Positions 1 through 7,947 of a stretch of DNA of 64,000 nt are shown here, piece after piece. This DNA is from Hyphobacterium sp. CCMP332 (GTDB lineage: Bacteria > Bacteroidota > Bacteroidia > Cytophagales > CCMP332), in NCBI GenBank assembly GCA_014323545.1, contig CP058647.1:2644001-2708000 (forward strand), read 5' to 3'. Every line of letters begins with the position of its first letter. The first letter of the stretch is position 1. The position numbers and the translations under genes are program-made. The notes beneath the pieces were generated by a model, which worked only from the letters and a program-made list of their open reading frames with translations, was not told the DNA's origin and searched no databases.

Positions 1-535
1 TAAATGAAATACTGTCTCCGCAATTGCCCGGCACATAATTTCCTTTGATACTTATTGTTTTCGCTCCCTGAGATGTGTATTTATAGGAAATGCTACTCAG
101 TCCTGAAATGGTATCCGAATTTCCATCGCCCCAATAAATAAAATATTCCTCGTATTGATCATTTAATATCTCTATCACAACACGATTTGAATCACATCTG
201 GAGGCCTTGTAAAGAGGTTCCGGAGATGGGAGAACTTCGATATAATTAATTCTTAGAGAAGTGTCTGCAACGCCATTGACATTTCCTATTTGTATAAGGG
301 TATAGAACCCGGGATTGGTGTAAGTGAAAAAAGTATCCGGGTTTCCACTTATGGGATCACCTAAATTGTAATCAAAATTATACAAAATGGATTCCGGGGG
401 AACACCATTTGAGCAATTGATAACACTGACATCCAAAGGTGCACAACCCCTGGTGACGTCAGCTGTAAAACATAGGTTTTGCGCTTCTGCCTGAAAAACG
501 AAAAGAATAAAAATTACTGAAATAAAAAACTTCAA
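1..535 (-). CDS. Secreted PKD-domain protein, N-terminal part (3' end outside window)
   Basis: Reading the minus strand from a TTG at 533-535 gives an open frame to the window edge (178 codons, no stop). The start LKFFISVIFILFVFQAEAQ looks like a signal peptide ending in the AEAQ pattern common in this phylum. The following region has Cys residues, a stretch like a PKD/Ig-like fold (GDPISGNPDTFFTYTNPG, then YFIYWGDGNSD, the typical WGDG of PKD domains). The TTG start lies 3 nt after the hutH stop, so it is probably the third gene of the hisS-hutH operon. PKD proteins of Bacteroidota are usually large surface or secreted proteins, often ending in a sorting domain; that end is not visible here. 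The start is inferred because no ATG lies between the hutH stop and the signal peptide. Confidence 0.75.
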   Translation of the reverse strand, partial: MKFFISVIFILFVFQAEAQNLCFTADVTRGCAPLDVSVINCSNGVPPESILYNFDYNLGDPISGNPDTFFTYTNPGFYTLIQIGNVNGVADTSLRINYIEVLPSPEPLYKASRCDSNRVVIEILNDQYEEYFIYWGDGNSDTISGLSSISYKYTSQGAKTISIKGNYVPGNCGDSISF

Positions 536-538
536 TTT

Positions 539-2044
539 TTAAACGATTTCATCAATTGGATATGACTTAAGGAATTCTATGGCTTTTTTTATGTCCTTAT
601 GCAAATAACGATCCTCTTTGAGAATTGGTATTTCTGCTCTGAAGTCACTTAAAACCTTTTGAACCAAAGCTGAGCTTTTATAATCCGTTCTAAAATAAAA
701 TGCCTGTGAAGCATTGATGAGTTCTATGGCCAAGACCCTTTGACTGTTTTCTAAAACCCTCAATGCCTTGGAGGCCGCATTGGCTCCCATGCTCACGTGA
801 TCCTCCTGCCCGTTAGAAGATGAAATGGAATCAACTGATGCCGGAGTACAGAGTTGTTTGTTTTGACTCACAATTCCTGCTGCCACGTATTGTGGTATCA
901 TTAAACCTGAATGGAGGCCCGGTTCATCAATCAAAAAATCGGGCAATTCTCTCTGACCGCTCAATAATTGAAATGTTCTTCTCTCAGAAATACTTCCCAG
1001 TTCCGCAATAGCTATCGCTATAAAATCCAATGCCAATGCCAAAGGTTGCCCGTGAAAATTTCCTCCTGAAAGAATAATATTATCCTCGGGACAAAAATTT
1101 GGATTATCGTTTACACCATTTAGCTCGCGGCTAAATATATCCTCTGAATATTTAAATGCATCATAACTTGCACCGTGAACCTGAGGCATGCACCGAAATG
1201 AATAGGGGTCTTGTGTATATATTTTAGCTCTGCTTTCATTATCGCTTCCCGAAAGAATAGATCGAATTTGTTCTGCAGCGATAATTTGCCCATTCTGGTT
1301 TCTCAATTTATGCACCAGTGGATGCATTGGTTCAAGTTTGCCGTCAAATGCTTCCAGGGAAATGGCGCCAATAAGATTCGCCCATTTAAAAAGTTCAAAT
1401 GCCTTATTTGTCACTAAAGCACCGAAAGAACTCATAAATTGTGTTCCGTTTAATATGGCAAGGCCTTCTTTGGCCACAAGGGCATGGGCTTCCCAGCCTA
1501 GTTTTTTATAAACGACTTCTGTTTTTTGAATTTTTCCTTCATAATGAACTTCTCCTTCGCCAATTACCGCCAATGCCAGGTGAGCCAAGGGTGCTAAATC
1601 TCCTGAAGCTCCCAATGAACCCATTTCGTAAACCACAGGTATAACATCGCGGTTGTACATGGCAACCAAAAACTCCACAAGATCCAGCGTGGTACCTGAA
1701 TTGCCATAGGAGAGCGAGATGATTTTATGCAAAAGCATTCGCTTTGAAATTTCAGGAGAAATAATGTCGCCGGTGCCGCATGCATGCGAACGCACCAAAT
1801 TAACTTGCAATTCCTCCAGATGCTCCTCACTGATTACTTTATTACAGAGCGACCCAAATCCGGTGTTAATCCCGTAAACTGTTTTTTTAGAAGAGAGTAT
1901 TTCTTCCTCGAGAAAAGTCCTGCAATTGAGAATTTTCCTTTTGGATTCATCAGAGAGTATTAAATTCTGTGCGCTGTCAACAATCTTTTCAAGATCCCTG
2001 AGTGATTTGTCTTTAACAGGTTTTATTATAAAATGATCGCTCAT
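539..2044 (-). CDS. hutH: Histidine ammonia-lyase
   Basis: Converts L-histidine to urocanate and ammonia in the cytoplasm, the first step of histidine degradation. The 501 aa length is normal. The Ala146-Ser147-Gly148 triad (GSLGASGDLAPL), which cyclises to the MIO cofactor, is present, as are YGINTGFG near residue 57, GNFHGQP and QEDHVSMG. The Ser86-His87 pair (NLVRSHACG) is the form seen in histidine rather than phenylalanine or tyrosine lyases (family knowledge). The start codon overlaps the hisS stop by 4 nt (ATGA), so the two are co-transcribed and possibly translationally coupled. No hutU, hutI or hutG gene is in the window, so the rest of the pathway must lie elsewhere or be absent. 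Confidence 0.93.
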   Translation of the reverse strand: MSDHFIIKPVKDKSLRDLEKIVDSAQNLILSDESKRKILNCRTFLEEEILSSKKTVYGINTGFGSLCNKVISEEHLEELQVNLVRSHACGTGDIISPEISKRMLLHKIISLSYGNSGTTLDLVEFLVAMYNRDVIPVVYEMGSLGASGDLAPLAHLALAVIGEGEVHYEGKIQKTEVVYKKLGWEAHALVAKEGLAILNGTQFMSSFGALVTNKAFELFKWANLIGAISLEAFDGKLEPMHPLVHKLRNQNGQIIAAEQIRSILSGSDNESRAKIYTQDPYSFRCMPQVHGASYDAFKYSEDIFSRELNGVNDNPNFCPEDNIILSGGNFHGQPLALALDFIAIAIAELGSISERRTFQLLSGQRELPDFLIDEPGLHSGLMIPQYVAAGIVSQNKQLCTPASVDSISSSNGQEDHVSMGANAASKALRVLENSQRVLAIELINASQAFYFRTDYKSSALVQKVLSDFRAEIPILKEDRYLHKDIKKAIEFLKSYPIDEIV

Positions 2045-3381
2045 TTCAGTTTTTCAATAATTTTTTCCGTACTCATTAATTGCTGCTGGCCGCTTTCCAT
2101 ATCTCTTAATTGCCATTTTTCCTTAGCCAACTCTTCATCTCCAATAATAATCGAATATGGGATATTTTTTCTGTTTGCGTATTGCAATTGTTTTTTGAGT
2201 TTTCCAGTATCGGGAAAGAGTTCTACTGCAATACCTGCTCTGCGCAGTTGTTGTATTACTTTCAGACCCTTTTCAAAGCCTTTTTTATCAAAATGGACAA
2301 TCAGAACATCCGTCGTTTTGCTAATTTTTTCTGGAAAGAGTTTTAATTCCTCCATTACATCAAAAAGGCGATCCACACCAAAAGAAAAACCAACTCCGCT
2401 TACATTGGGCAAGCCAAAAATACCGGTCAGGTCATCATAACGCCCCCCGCCCGAAACACTCCCTATTTGCACATTATTGACCTTTACTTCAAGGATCGTT
2501 CCTGTATAATAGCCAAGCCCCCTGGCCAGTGTAGGCTGTATTTTTATCAATTCTGAATTGCCACCGAGCTTTGAATGCAAGTCTAAGACTTCCCGTAATT
2601 CTTCAAGACCTTCTGAATCTGCATTATCAAGATATGAAGCTATGGAATCCAGAACCTCGCTGTTTGAACCTTCAATGTCTATCAGATCTTTTATTCGTGA
2701 AATCTGTGTTTCTGAAAAAGACATCTTAGCAAATTCATCAATGACAACATTTTTTCCCAATTTATCGAGTTTGTCTAAAACTGTAAAAAAAGAATTGCTG
2801 TTGGTTGAGCCAACACTTTTTGCAATCTGATCGAGTAACTTCCTGTTATTTACCAGAATTTGAAAATCTCCGATGTTTAATTTTTTAAACACCTCTTCTA
2901 TCATTATAAAGATCTCCGCTTCGCAGAAAAGAGAATGGGTTCCAATTACATCCGCATCGCATTGATAAAACTCTCTGTAACGCCCCTTTTGCGGTCTGTC
3001 AGCCCGCCATACGGGTTGTATTTGATAGCGTTTAAATGGTATGGGCAATTCATTGTAATTGCCGGCGACGTACCTGGCAAAAGGAACGGTTAAATCATAG
3101 CGTAATCCTTTTTCAGTTATTTTAGGCGCTACGACTTTTTCTCCTTTTTCTAGATCTGATTCATTGACCAATAAATTTCCTCTTTTATGAAGAAAATCAC
3201 CGGAATTCAGGACTTTGTACAAAAGCTGATCGCCTTCATCACCGTATTTTCCTGTTAAAGTGCTCAATGATTCCATTGCTGGGGTTTCCAGTGCCTGAAA
3301 TCCATATTTTTCAAATACCATTCGAATGGCATCAAAAATATATGCCCGCTTCTGCATTGTTTCGGGAGAAAAGTCCCTCAT
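2041..3381 (-). CDS. hisS: Histidyl-tRNA synthetase
   Basis: Class II synthetase that charges tRNA-His. Motif 2 (WRADRPQKGRYREFYQ), the histidine-A signature LARGLGYYTGTI and motif 3 (GVGFSFGVDRL) are visible, with a C-terminal anticodon-binding domain from about residue 350. The ATG at 3381 begins with MRDFSPE, but family members normally have a PKGxRDF N-terminus. In frame upstream there is indeed PGTPKG directly before this Met, with no ATG, GTG or TTG before the stop codon at 3433-3435. The true start is therefore probably a rare codon upstream (CTG at 3406-3408 or one of the ATT codons just before it). First gene of hisS-hutH-PKD. Confidence 0.93.
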   Translation of the reverse strand: MRDFSPETMQKRAYIFDAIRMVFEKYGFQALETPAMESLSTLTGKYGDEGDQLLYKVLNSGDFLHKRGNLLVNESDLEKGEKVVAPKITEKGLRYDLTVPFARYVAGNYNELPIPFKRYQIQPVWRADRPQKGRYREFYQCDADVIGTHSLFCEAEIFIMIEEVFKKLNIGDFQILVNNRKLLDQIAKSVGSTNSNSFFTVLDKLDKLGKNVVIDEFAKMSFSETQISRIKDLIDIEGSNSEVLDSIASYLDNADSEGLEELREVLDLHSKLGGNSELIKIQPTLARGLGYYTGTILEVKVNNVQIGSVSGGGRYDDLTGIFGLPNVSGVGFSFGVDRLFDVMEELKLFPEKISKTTDVLIVHFDKKGFEKGLKVIQQLRRAGIAVELFPDTGKLKKQLQYANRKNIPYSIIIGDEELAKEKWQLRDMESGQQQLMSTEKIIEKLK

Positions 3382-3485
3382 ACCCTTTGGTGTACCTGGT
3401 GCTTTCAGAATAATTAATTTATGCAGGCGAAATTATAAAATTAATGCCCCTTTGCCAGATAAATTAAGTATTTATCCAAAAGAAA

Positions 3486-3518
3486 TTTGCCGGAAATCAA
3501 AAGAAAATTTTACCTTTG
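3486..3518 (+). promoter_or_regulatory. Bacteroidota-type promoter
   Basis: TTTG at 3486-3489 and TACCTTTG at 3511-3518 are separated by 21 nt, which fits the Bacteroidota sigma-A pattern TTTG-N19-21-TAnnTTTG. It would drive the Lys-rich protein gene starting at 3545, with a leader of roughly 20 nt. An AAGGA stretch precedes the ATG. Confidence 0.65.
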
Positions 3519-3544
3519 CGCCTCAATTTATTAAAGGATCAATA

Positions 3545-3964
3545 ATGAGCGGATTCAGCACAAAGAAAACAAGGTTAAGAGTAAGATCTAAAACAAGAAA
3601 CGCAAAGCTAAAGCATTTGCAGTTTCAGCCTGTTATCAAAAAAGTAGATGTAGAGGAAATCAAGAAAGAATTTGCATCAAAACCAGCAAAGAAGGAAACA
3701 AAGAAAGAAGAGCCTAAGGCGGAGGTAAAAGAAACTAAAGTTGAGGCTAAAACAAGCCCGGAAGTTAAAGTAAGTCCTGAGAAGGAAGAAGCTCCGAAAG
3801 CAAAGAAAACTGCAGACGTTAAGATAGAAGAAAAAGCTGCACCTAAGAAAGAAGCTAAGCCTAAGGCGGAAGCAAAGAAAAGTGCAAAATCAAAAGCCGA
3901 AGCAAAAAAAGAAGAAAAGCCAAAGGCTGAGAAAAAAGAAACTAAGCCAGAATCTAAAGAATAG
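3545..3964 (+). CDS. Lys/Ala/Glu-rich basic protein of unknown function
   Basis: A 139 aa protein. The first 45 residues are strongly basic and of normal complexity (STKKTRLRVRSKTRNAKL, then a QFQPVIKKVDVEEIKKEF stretch). The rest is a low-complexity tail of Lys, Ala, Glu and Pro with repeated KAEAKK / KPKAE units. Such tails resemble histone H1-like or ribosome-associated basic proteins, but no family could be named. The ATG at 3545 was chosen because it follows a good promoter and the conserved-looking part begins there; an upstream in-frame extension would cover the promoter and run antisense to hisS. A strong hairpin follows the stop. It could bind nucleic acid; that is inference only. 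Confidence 0.8.
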   Translation: MSGFSTKKTRLRVRSKTRNAKLKHLQFQPVIKKVDVEEIKKEFASKPAKKETKKEEPKAEVKETKVEAKTSPEVKVSPEKEEAPKAKKTADVKIEEKAAPKKEAKPKAEAKKSAKSKAEAKKEEKPKAEKKETKPESKE

Positions 3965-3988
3965 AATTAGATTTTGATCCACACAATT

Positions 3989-4020
3989 AAAACCCTGAGG
4001 CCTACAGCTTCAGGGTTTTA
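3989..4020. terminator. Bidirectional Rho-independent terminator
   Basis: Inverted repeat AAAACCCTGA (3989-3998) and TCAGGGTTTT (4010-4019), with A-rich sequence on one side and T-rich on the other. It lies between the convergent Lys-rich protein gene and the metallophosphoesterase gene and includes the stop codon of the latter. Confidence 0.8.
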
Positions 4021-4516
4021 TTTTGCCTCTTTTTCCCAGCTCTACCGCTTCCATTGAATGAATGTTGCCTTTTTCAATAGAAAAACGTAGCAATGTTCTG
4101 ATTTTATGAAATCCATGATGGCCTGCTGCACCGGGATTCATATGCAGGAGATTTAATTTCTTGTCGGGAATTACTTTTAAAATATGAGAGTGGCCACAAA
4201 CAAATATATCCGGTCGGATAATCTCAATTTGTTTTCGGATTGAAGTATTGTATTTGGGCGGATAAGATCCGATATGTGTCATCCAGATTTTTTTGGACTC
4301 GATTTCAAAAATTTGATGTTCCGGATAGCTTTGTCTGATTTCTGGGCCGTCGATATTTCCATACACGGCTTTTAAAACGCTAATTTCCGAGAGGCGTTCA
4401 GCAACAATCGGATCGCCAATGTCTCCAGCATGCCAGATTTGATCACAATCCTTTAAAAGCGAAATTATTTGCTCATCAATAAATGAATGCGTATCCGAAA
4501 TGAGTCCTATTCTCAT
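4010..4516 (-). CDS. YfcE/MJ0936-type metallophosphoesterase
   Basis: A 168 aa calcineurin-like phosphodiesterase. The metal-binding signatures are all present in order: LISDTHS (residues 5-11), HAGDIGD, VYGNID, CGHSH and a final MNPGA. The size and spacing match the small YfcE family, which hydrolyses phosphodiesters in the cytoplasm; the natural substrate is unknown. The ATG overlaps the pyrE stop codon by 4 nt (ATGA), so it is the second gene of a pyrE operon. A hairpin terminator overlaps its stop codon. Confidence 0.88.
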   Translation of the reverse strand: MRIGLISDTHSFIDEQIISLLKDCDQIWHAGDIGDPIVAERLSEISVLKAVYGNIDGPEIRQSYPEHQIFEIESKKIWMTHIGSYPPKYNTSIRKQIEIIRPDIFVCGHSHILKVIPDKKLNLLHMNPGAAGHHGFHKIRTLLRFSIEKGNIHSMEAVELGKRGKIKP

Positions 4517-5145
4517 TTATTCCAGTTAGCCGGGTCTTTTCTCCATTCTTTCAAGGTTTGCATTTGTTCGTCCTTGATAAAATTATTTTCAATGGCCACA
4601 TCGATTAATGCTGCGTAATTACTCAAACAATGATATTTTAAATTGTGCTTTTTAAAGTTTTCATCGGCCATGGCAAAGCCATAAGTAAAAATGGCAATTA
4701 AGCCAATTACTTCAATGCCTTCATTTCTCAATACTTCAACCGCTTTTAAAGAGCTGCCACCCGTTGAAATCAGGTCTTCTACCATTACACATTTGCTTCC
4801 TTTTTCGATCCTTCCCTCAATTTGGTTTTGCATGCCATGCGATTTTGGATTTGGCCTGACATAGGACAGCGGGAGATTCATTTTATCGGCAATAATTGAA
4901 GCTTGTGGGATACCGGCTGTGGCAACGCCGGATATGCAATCGGCCACCGGAAAATAGGTTTTTACCAGATCAATTAAGCCGGTGCTGATGTCATTTCTTA
5001 TTTCGGGATAAGACAAGGTTAATCGATTATCGCAGTATATAGGAGAAGCCCAACCCGAAGCCCATTGAAATGGTTTTTCAGGTGATAAACGCACGGCTGA
5101 ACTTTTTAATAAATGCTTTGCAATTATTCTTGATTGATCCTTCAT
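4513..5145 (-). CDS. pyrE: Orotate phosphoribosyltransferase
   Basis: Joins orotate to PRPP to form OMP in de novo pyrimidine synthesis. The PRPP-binding motif is seen as CVMVEDLISTGGSS, together with the substrate region FQWASGWASPIYCDNR near the N-terminus and YVRPNPKSHG for the flexible catalytic loop. Length (210 aa) is normal. It starts an operon with the metallophosphoesterase. The 83-nt region 5146-5228 separates it from the divergent NUDIX pair and must hold both promoters. Confidence 0.95.
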   Translation of the reverse strand: MKDQSRIIAKHLLKSSAVRLSPEKPFQWASGWASPIYCDNRLTLSYPEIRNDISTGLIDLVKTYFPVADCISGVATAGIPQASIIADKMNLPLSYVRPNPKSHGMQNQIEGRIEKGSKCVMVEDLISTGGSSLKAVEVLRNEGIEVIGLIAIFTYGFAMADENFKKHNLKYHCLSNYAALIDVAIENNFIKDEQMQTLKEWRKDPANWNK

Positions 5146-5228
5146 AAAAAAATTATATTTGGGAGAACAAATTAAAGTATTTTAGTTTTCTCGGCGCCAA
5201 TCAATATCGGGATCATTTTAATTGAATT

Positions 5229-5933
5229 ATGAAAATCCTTGTCAATAAGGTTCAAATTGAAATCACCAAAGACCACCAGGATCTTGACCGTTTTGAGTAT
5301 GAGACAATTTATGATGCCAAAAAGGATAAAGATATATTTGAATTTCTCGAATATGAATCTGCCCTGATAATAAGGCCATCGGATAAATTGGTTTCAAAAA
5401 TATTTGAAACACTTCTGGAAGCGAATGAAGATTTGAAAATAAAAAAGCTGACATTCGTTGTATTCAAACCCAAACTCTTTAAAGAGAGTTTTAAAAAAAG
5501 ATATCAGCTGCAAGCTTTGGCAGGCGGGCTTGTACAAAGGGGTAATAAATTTTTACTTGTTTATGAAAACAATAAATGGGCTTTGCCAAAAGGACGCATT
5601 GATGCAGGTGAGCAGTTAAACGAAGCTGCCAAAAGAGAAGTGGAAGAGGAATCTTCAATTTCTGTCAATGTATTATTTAAACTGGGGAGCACCTATAAAA
5701 TAAATGCCAAAAATAAATCTACTCTCCGGCGATACCATTGGTTTTTAATGGAGACCCAGGATAGAACCAAATTAAAACCTTCTATGCTGGAAGGTATAAA
5801 AGATGCAAAGTGGCATACCAGATCGGAGATAGGACGCTTACACGCTGAGCTCGATTGGTACGTTGAAGAAGTATTAAAGAAATACGATCGTTTTTTGCTC
5901 AAAAAAATGCGATTGGATACGAACGATGACTAA
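5229..5933 (+). CDS. NUDIX hydrolase with extra N-terminal domain (tandem copy 1)
   Basis: Residues 1-95 form an unidentified region (strand-rich, beginning MKILVNKVQIEI). Residues 96-234 are a NUDIX domain. The NUDIX box runs G122-x5-E128-x7-R136-E-V-x-E140-E141 and keeps the metal-binding glutamates, but the final Gly of the box is Ser143. NUDIX enzymes cleave nucleoside diphosphates linked to another group; the substrate is not predictable here. The next gene is a paralogue that starts on the last base of this stop codon, so the two are co-expressed and perhaps interact. Confidence 0.88.
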   Translation: MKILVNKVQIEITKDHQDLDRFEYETIYDAKKDKDIFEFLEYESALIIRPSDKLVSKIFETLLEANEDLKIKKLTFVVFKPKLFKESFKKRYQLQALAGGLVQRGNKFLLVYENNKWALPKGRIDAGEQLNEAAKREVEEESSISVNVLFKLGSTYKINAKNKSTLRRYHWFLMETQDRTKLKPSMLEGIKDAKWHTRSEIGRLHAELDWYVEEVLKKYDRFLLKKMRLDTNDD

Positions 5934-6613
5934 TGAAAATATACATTGATAATGTATTGGTGAGATTTGAAAAAGAGGATCTAATAAAAGAGTCTTCGAA
6001 TCATTCATTTGATGAATTTTTTGAATTGTATCCAAATCTGGAGAGCGGAGTTTATCAAATCAGTCATTTTAACAAAGAAAAATTTTTAGAATTATTACCC
6101 AATATACTTACCCACCGCCCCGAATATTCTATTGAAATTATATTCAATGAGAATCCCGAAGTCAATATTTACGAAGATATAGCAAGTACTTATGAGGCTG
6201 AACCTGCAGCAGGTGGTTTTGTCAAATACAATGATAAATATTTGATGATTAAAAGGTTAGGAAAATGGGATTTGCCTAAAGGAAAAATTGAATCAGGTGA
6301 AAATGCAGAGATGGCTGCTATCAGGGAAGTAAAAGAAGAATGCGGGGTAATAGCCAGCTCTCATGGTTGGCTTTGCGATACCCATCATATGTACATTAGA
6401 AAAAGTCAGCTATACATAAAGAAAACCTCTTGGTTTTTGATGGAAAACGAAGATGACAGTGCAATGAAAGGGCAAGAAGAAGAGGGGATAACTGAAGTTA
6501 ATTGGTTTGACAGAAAAATGTTGGAAACCAACCTGATTCATTCTTACGGAAATATTGAAGACGTATTTTTAAATTATTTAAAAATCGACAAGTCTACAGT
6601 TGATAGGGGATAA
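5933..6613 (+). CDS. NUDIX hydrolase with extra N-terminal domain (tandem copy 2)
   Basis: Paralogue of the preceding gene with the same plan: about 90 residues of unassigned N-terminal region (MKIYIDNVLVRFEK, alignable in its first strand with copy 1) and then a NUDIX domain. Its NUDIX box is canonical: G117-x5-E123-x7-R131-E-V-x-E135-E136-x-G138. Its ATG shares one base with the upstream TAA. The 3' end overlaps the convergent coaD gene by 20 nt. One fully standard and one slightly altered copy suggest different substrates or a heteromer; this is inference. Confidence 0.9.
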   Translation: MKIYIDNVLVRFEKEDLIKESSNHSFDEFFELYPNLESGVYQISHFNKEKFLELLPNILTHRPEYSIEIIFNENPEVNIYEDIASTYEAEPAAGGFVKYNDKYLMIKRLGKWDLPKGKIESGENAEMAAIREVKEECGVIASSHGWLCDTHHMYIRKSQLYIKKTSWFLMENEDDSAMKGQEEEGITEVNWFDRKMLETNLIHSYGNIEDVFLNYLKIDKSTVDRG

Positions 6614-7049
6614 ATTCGTTGATATCACCGCCATTTTTATATACTTCTCTAATCACAGTAGAGCTAATGGCCGCCAGTTCAGGTGAAGTGATTAAGAAAA
6701 CAGTTTCCAGGCCTTCTGCAAGATGTTTGTTGATATTAGCAATGCTATTCTCATACTCAAAGTCCGTGGTATTTCTCAAGCCTCTCAGGATAAATTTGGC
6801 GCCTTCTTTTTTGGCAAATTCTGCGGTCAGCCCTTCAAAGGGTTTAATTTCAACACGCGATTCACCGGGAAAAGCCTCTTTGATCTTCTCCTGCATAAAA
6901 TCAATGTCAAAAAATCTTTTTTTATTGCTGTTTTTTCCGAGAGCGATTACGATTTTGTCAAATAACAATAAGCCGCGATTAACGATATCCTGATGTCCGC
7001 TTGTAAATGGGTCAAATGATCCCGGAAATAAAGCAATCTTTTGGGGCAT
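6594..7049 (-). CDS. coaD: Phosphopantetheine adenylyltransferase
   Basis: Transfers AMP to 4'-phosphopantetheine, the fourth step of coenzyme A synthesis. The nucleotidyltransferase motif is GSFDPFTSGHQDI at residues 10-22, and the C-terminal ISSTVIRE signature is present. Length is 151 aa, near the usual 155-165. It is the last gene of a minus-strand set: membrane-anchored protein, DUF3822 protein, coaD, with gaps of only 2 nt. The other CoA gene of this window, coaBC, is about 45 kb away. Confidence 0.95.
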   Translation of the reverse strand: MPQKIALFPGSFDPFTSGHQDIVNRGLLLFDKIVIALGKNSNKKRFFDIDFMQEKIKEAFPGESRVEIKPFEGLTAEFAKKEGAKFILRGLRNTTDFEYENSIANINKHLAEGLETVFLITSPELAAISSTVIREVYKNGGDINEFIPYQL

Positions 7050-7051
7050 AG

Positions 7052-7945
7052 CTATTTACAAAGATAAGCGCAAAAGGTTTCAAAATGCCATTGCGATGGA
7101 ATTTCATCGAATTCATAGTTGAAATAAAAGAGTTTTGGCCTTTCGCCTAAGTGTACTTCTTTAATATATTTTTGAGCGCTTTTTATTATAGCAGAATCCT
7201 TAACCACATCGCCATAGAAACTAAGCGAAGCTTGAGAAGCCTTTATGTCAAAATCCTGCATGACGGATAAGAGATAATAAATGGCATCTTCGGGACTGTC
7301 GTATTTAAAGGTATTGAAAAACCTAATTTTACCTTTATCGGTACAAACTATGGTAATATTCTGATTGTGTAAGTAGGCGGAAAACTCAACTTTCGGTCTG
7401 CCCGCGCCCCATGAGATTATACCTTCAAGAGTTGATGTCAGTTCGTGTAAATACTGGATCTTTATCTTGGGATAGAATTTTTTAAGAAAAGTATTTATCT
7501 TTTTTGGGATTGAAAATACACTTATGGCCGGCCCGCTATTGGGTTTAAAAAAGCCGGTATCTTTGGAACGGGCATCAAATTCACTAAAATTTAATGCCAA
7601 TAATTTTGAAGCTTTCTTTTCAATGAATAGATCTTTTGGAACCAGAGTAAAAAATTCTTCAGAAAGAACACATCGCACTGAATTCCAGAAGCCTGCCTGA
7701 AGTACATGATGTTCTTCGAAAATTAAATTTAATTGATTAAGAATGGCATCCTGATCGAGTGTTTTGGTAAAATCAAAACTTTCAAAAAATACACAGCGTC
7801 CGAGTTTTTCACTGGCAGCAGAGCATTTAAAATGTTTGGAACTCAGGTACAGTACAAGGTCATAAGAGCCGATATCTTCAACATTGAATTTTTCGTCTTT
7901 TATGCGTTGGGTTGATCTATGGTTTTTTTGAATGGTGTCTTTCAA
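7052..7945 (-). CDS. DUF3822 family protein
   Basis: A 297 aa protein recognised as DUF3822, a Bacteroidota family that is commonly found beside coaD; its biochemical role is not known. No signal peptide or membrane segment is visible. Motifs include YDLVLYLSSKHFKCSA near the start and SFYGDVVKDS near the C-terminus, the latter reminiscent of actin/ASKHA-type folds (a weak impression). The start is TTG at 7943-7945, 2 nt after the stop of the upstream gene; a Met further in would lose the N-terminal strand. Confidence 0.75.
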   Translation of the reverse strand: MKDTIQKNHRSTQRIKDEKFNVEDIGSYDLVLYLSSKHFKCSAASEKLGRCVFFESFDFTKTLDQDAILNQLNLIFEEHHVLQAGFWNSVRCVLSEEFFTLVPKDLFIEKKASKLLALNFSEFDARSKDTGFFKPNSGPAISVFSIPKKINTFLKKFYPKIKIQYLHELTSTLEGIISWGAGRPKVEFSAYLHNQNITIVCTDKGKIRFFNTFKYDSPEDAIYYLLSVMQDFDIKASQASLSFYGDVVKDSAIIKSAQKYIKEVHLGERPKLFYFNYEFDEIPSQWHFETFCAYLCK

Positions 7946-7947
7946 AT

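Noticed and set aside
3326-3544. Upstream extension of the Lys-rich protein frame
   Set aside because: It would run antisense to hisS and through the promoter; the conserved-looking head starts at 3545.
4513-6613. pyrE and the divergent NUDIX pair as an anti-phage or nucleotide-depletion defence island
   Set aside because: All three families are common housekeeping genes, and there are no defence-associated neighbours or mobile-element signs.
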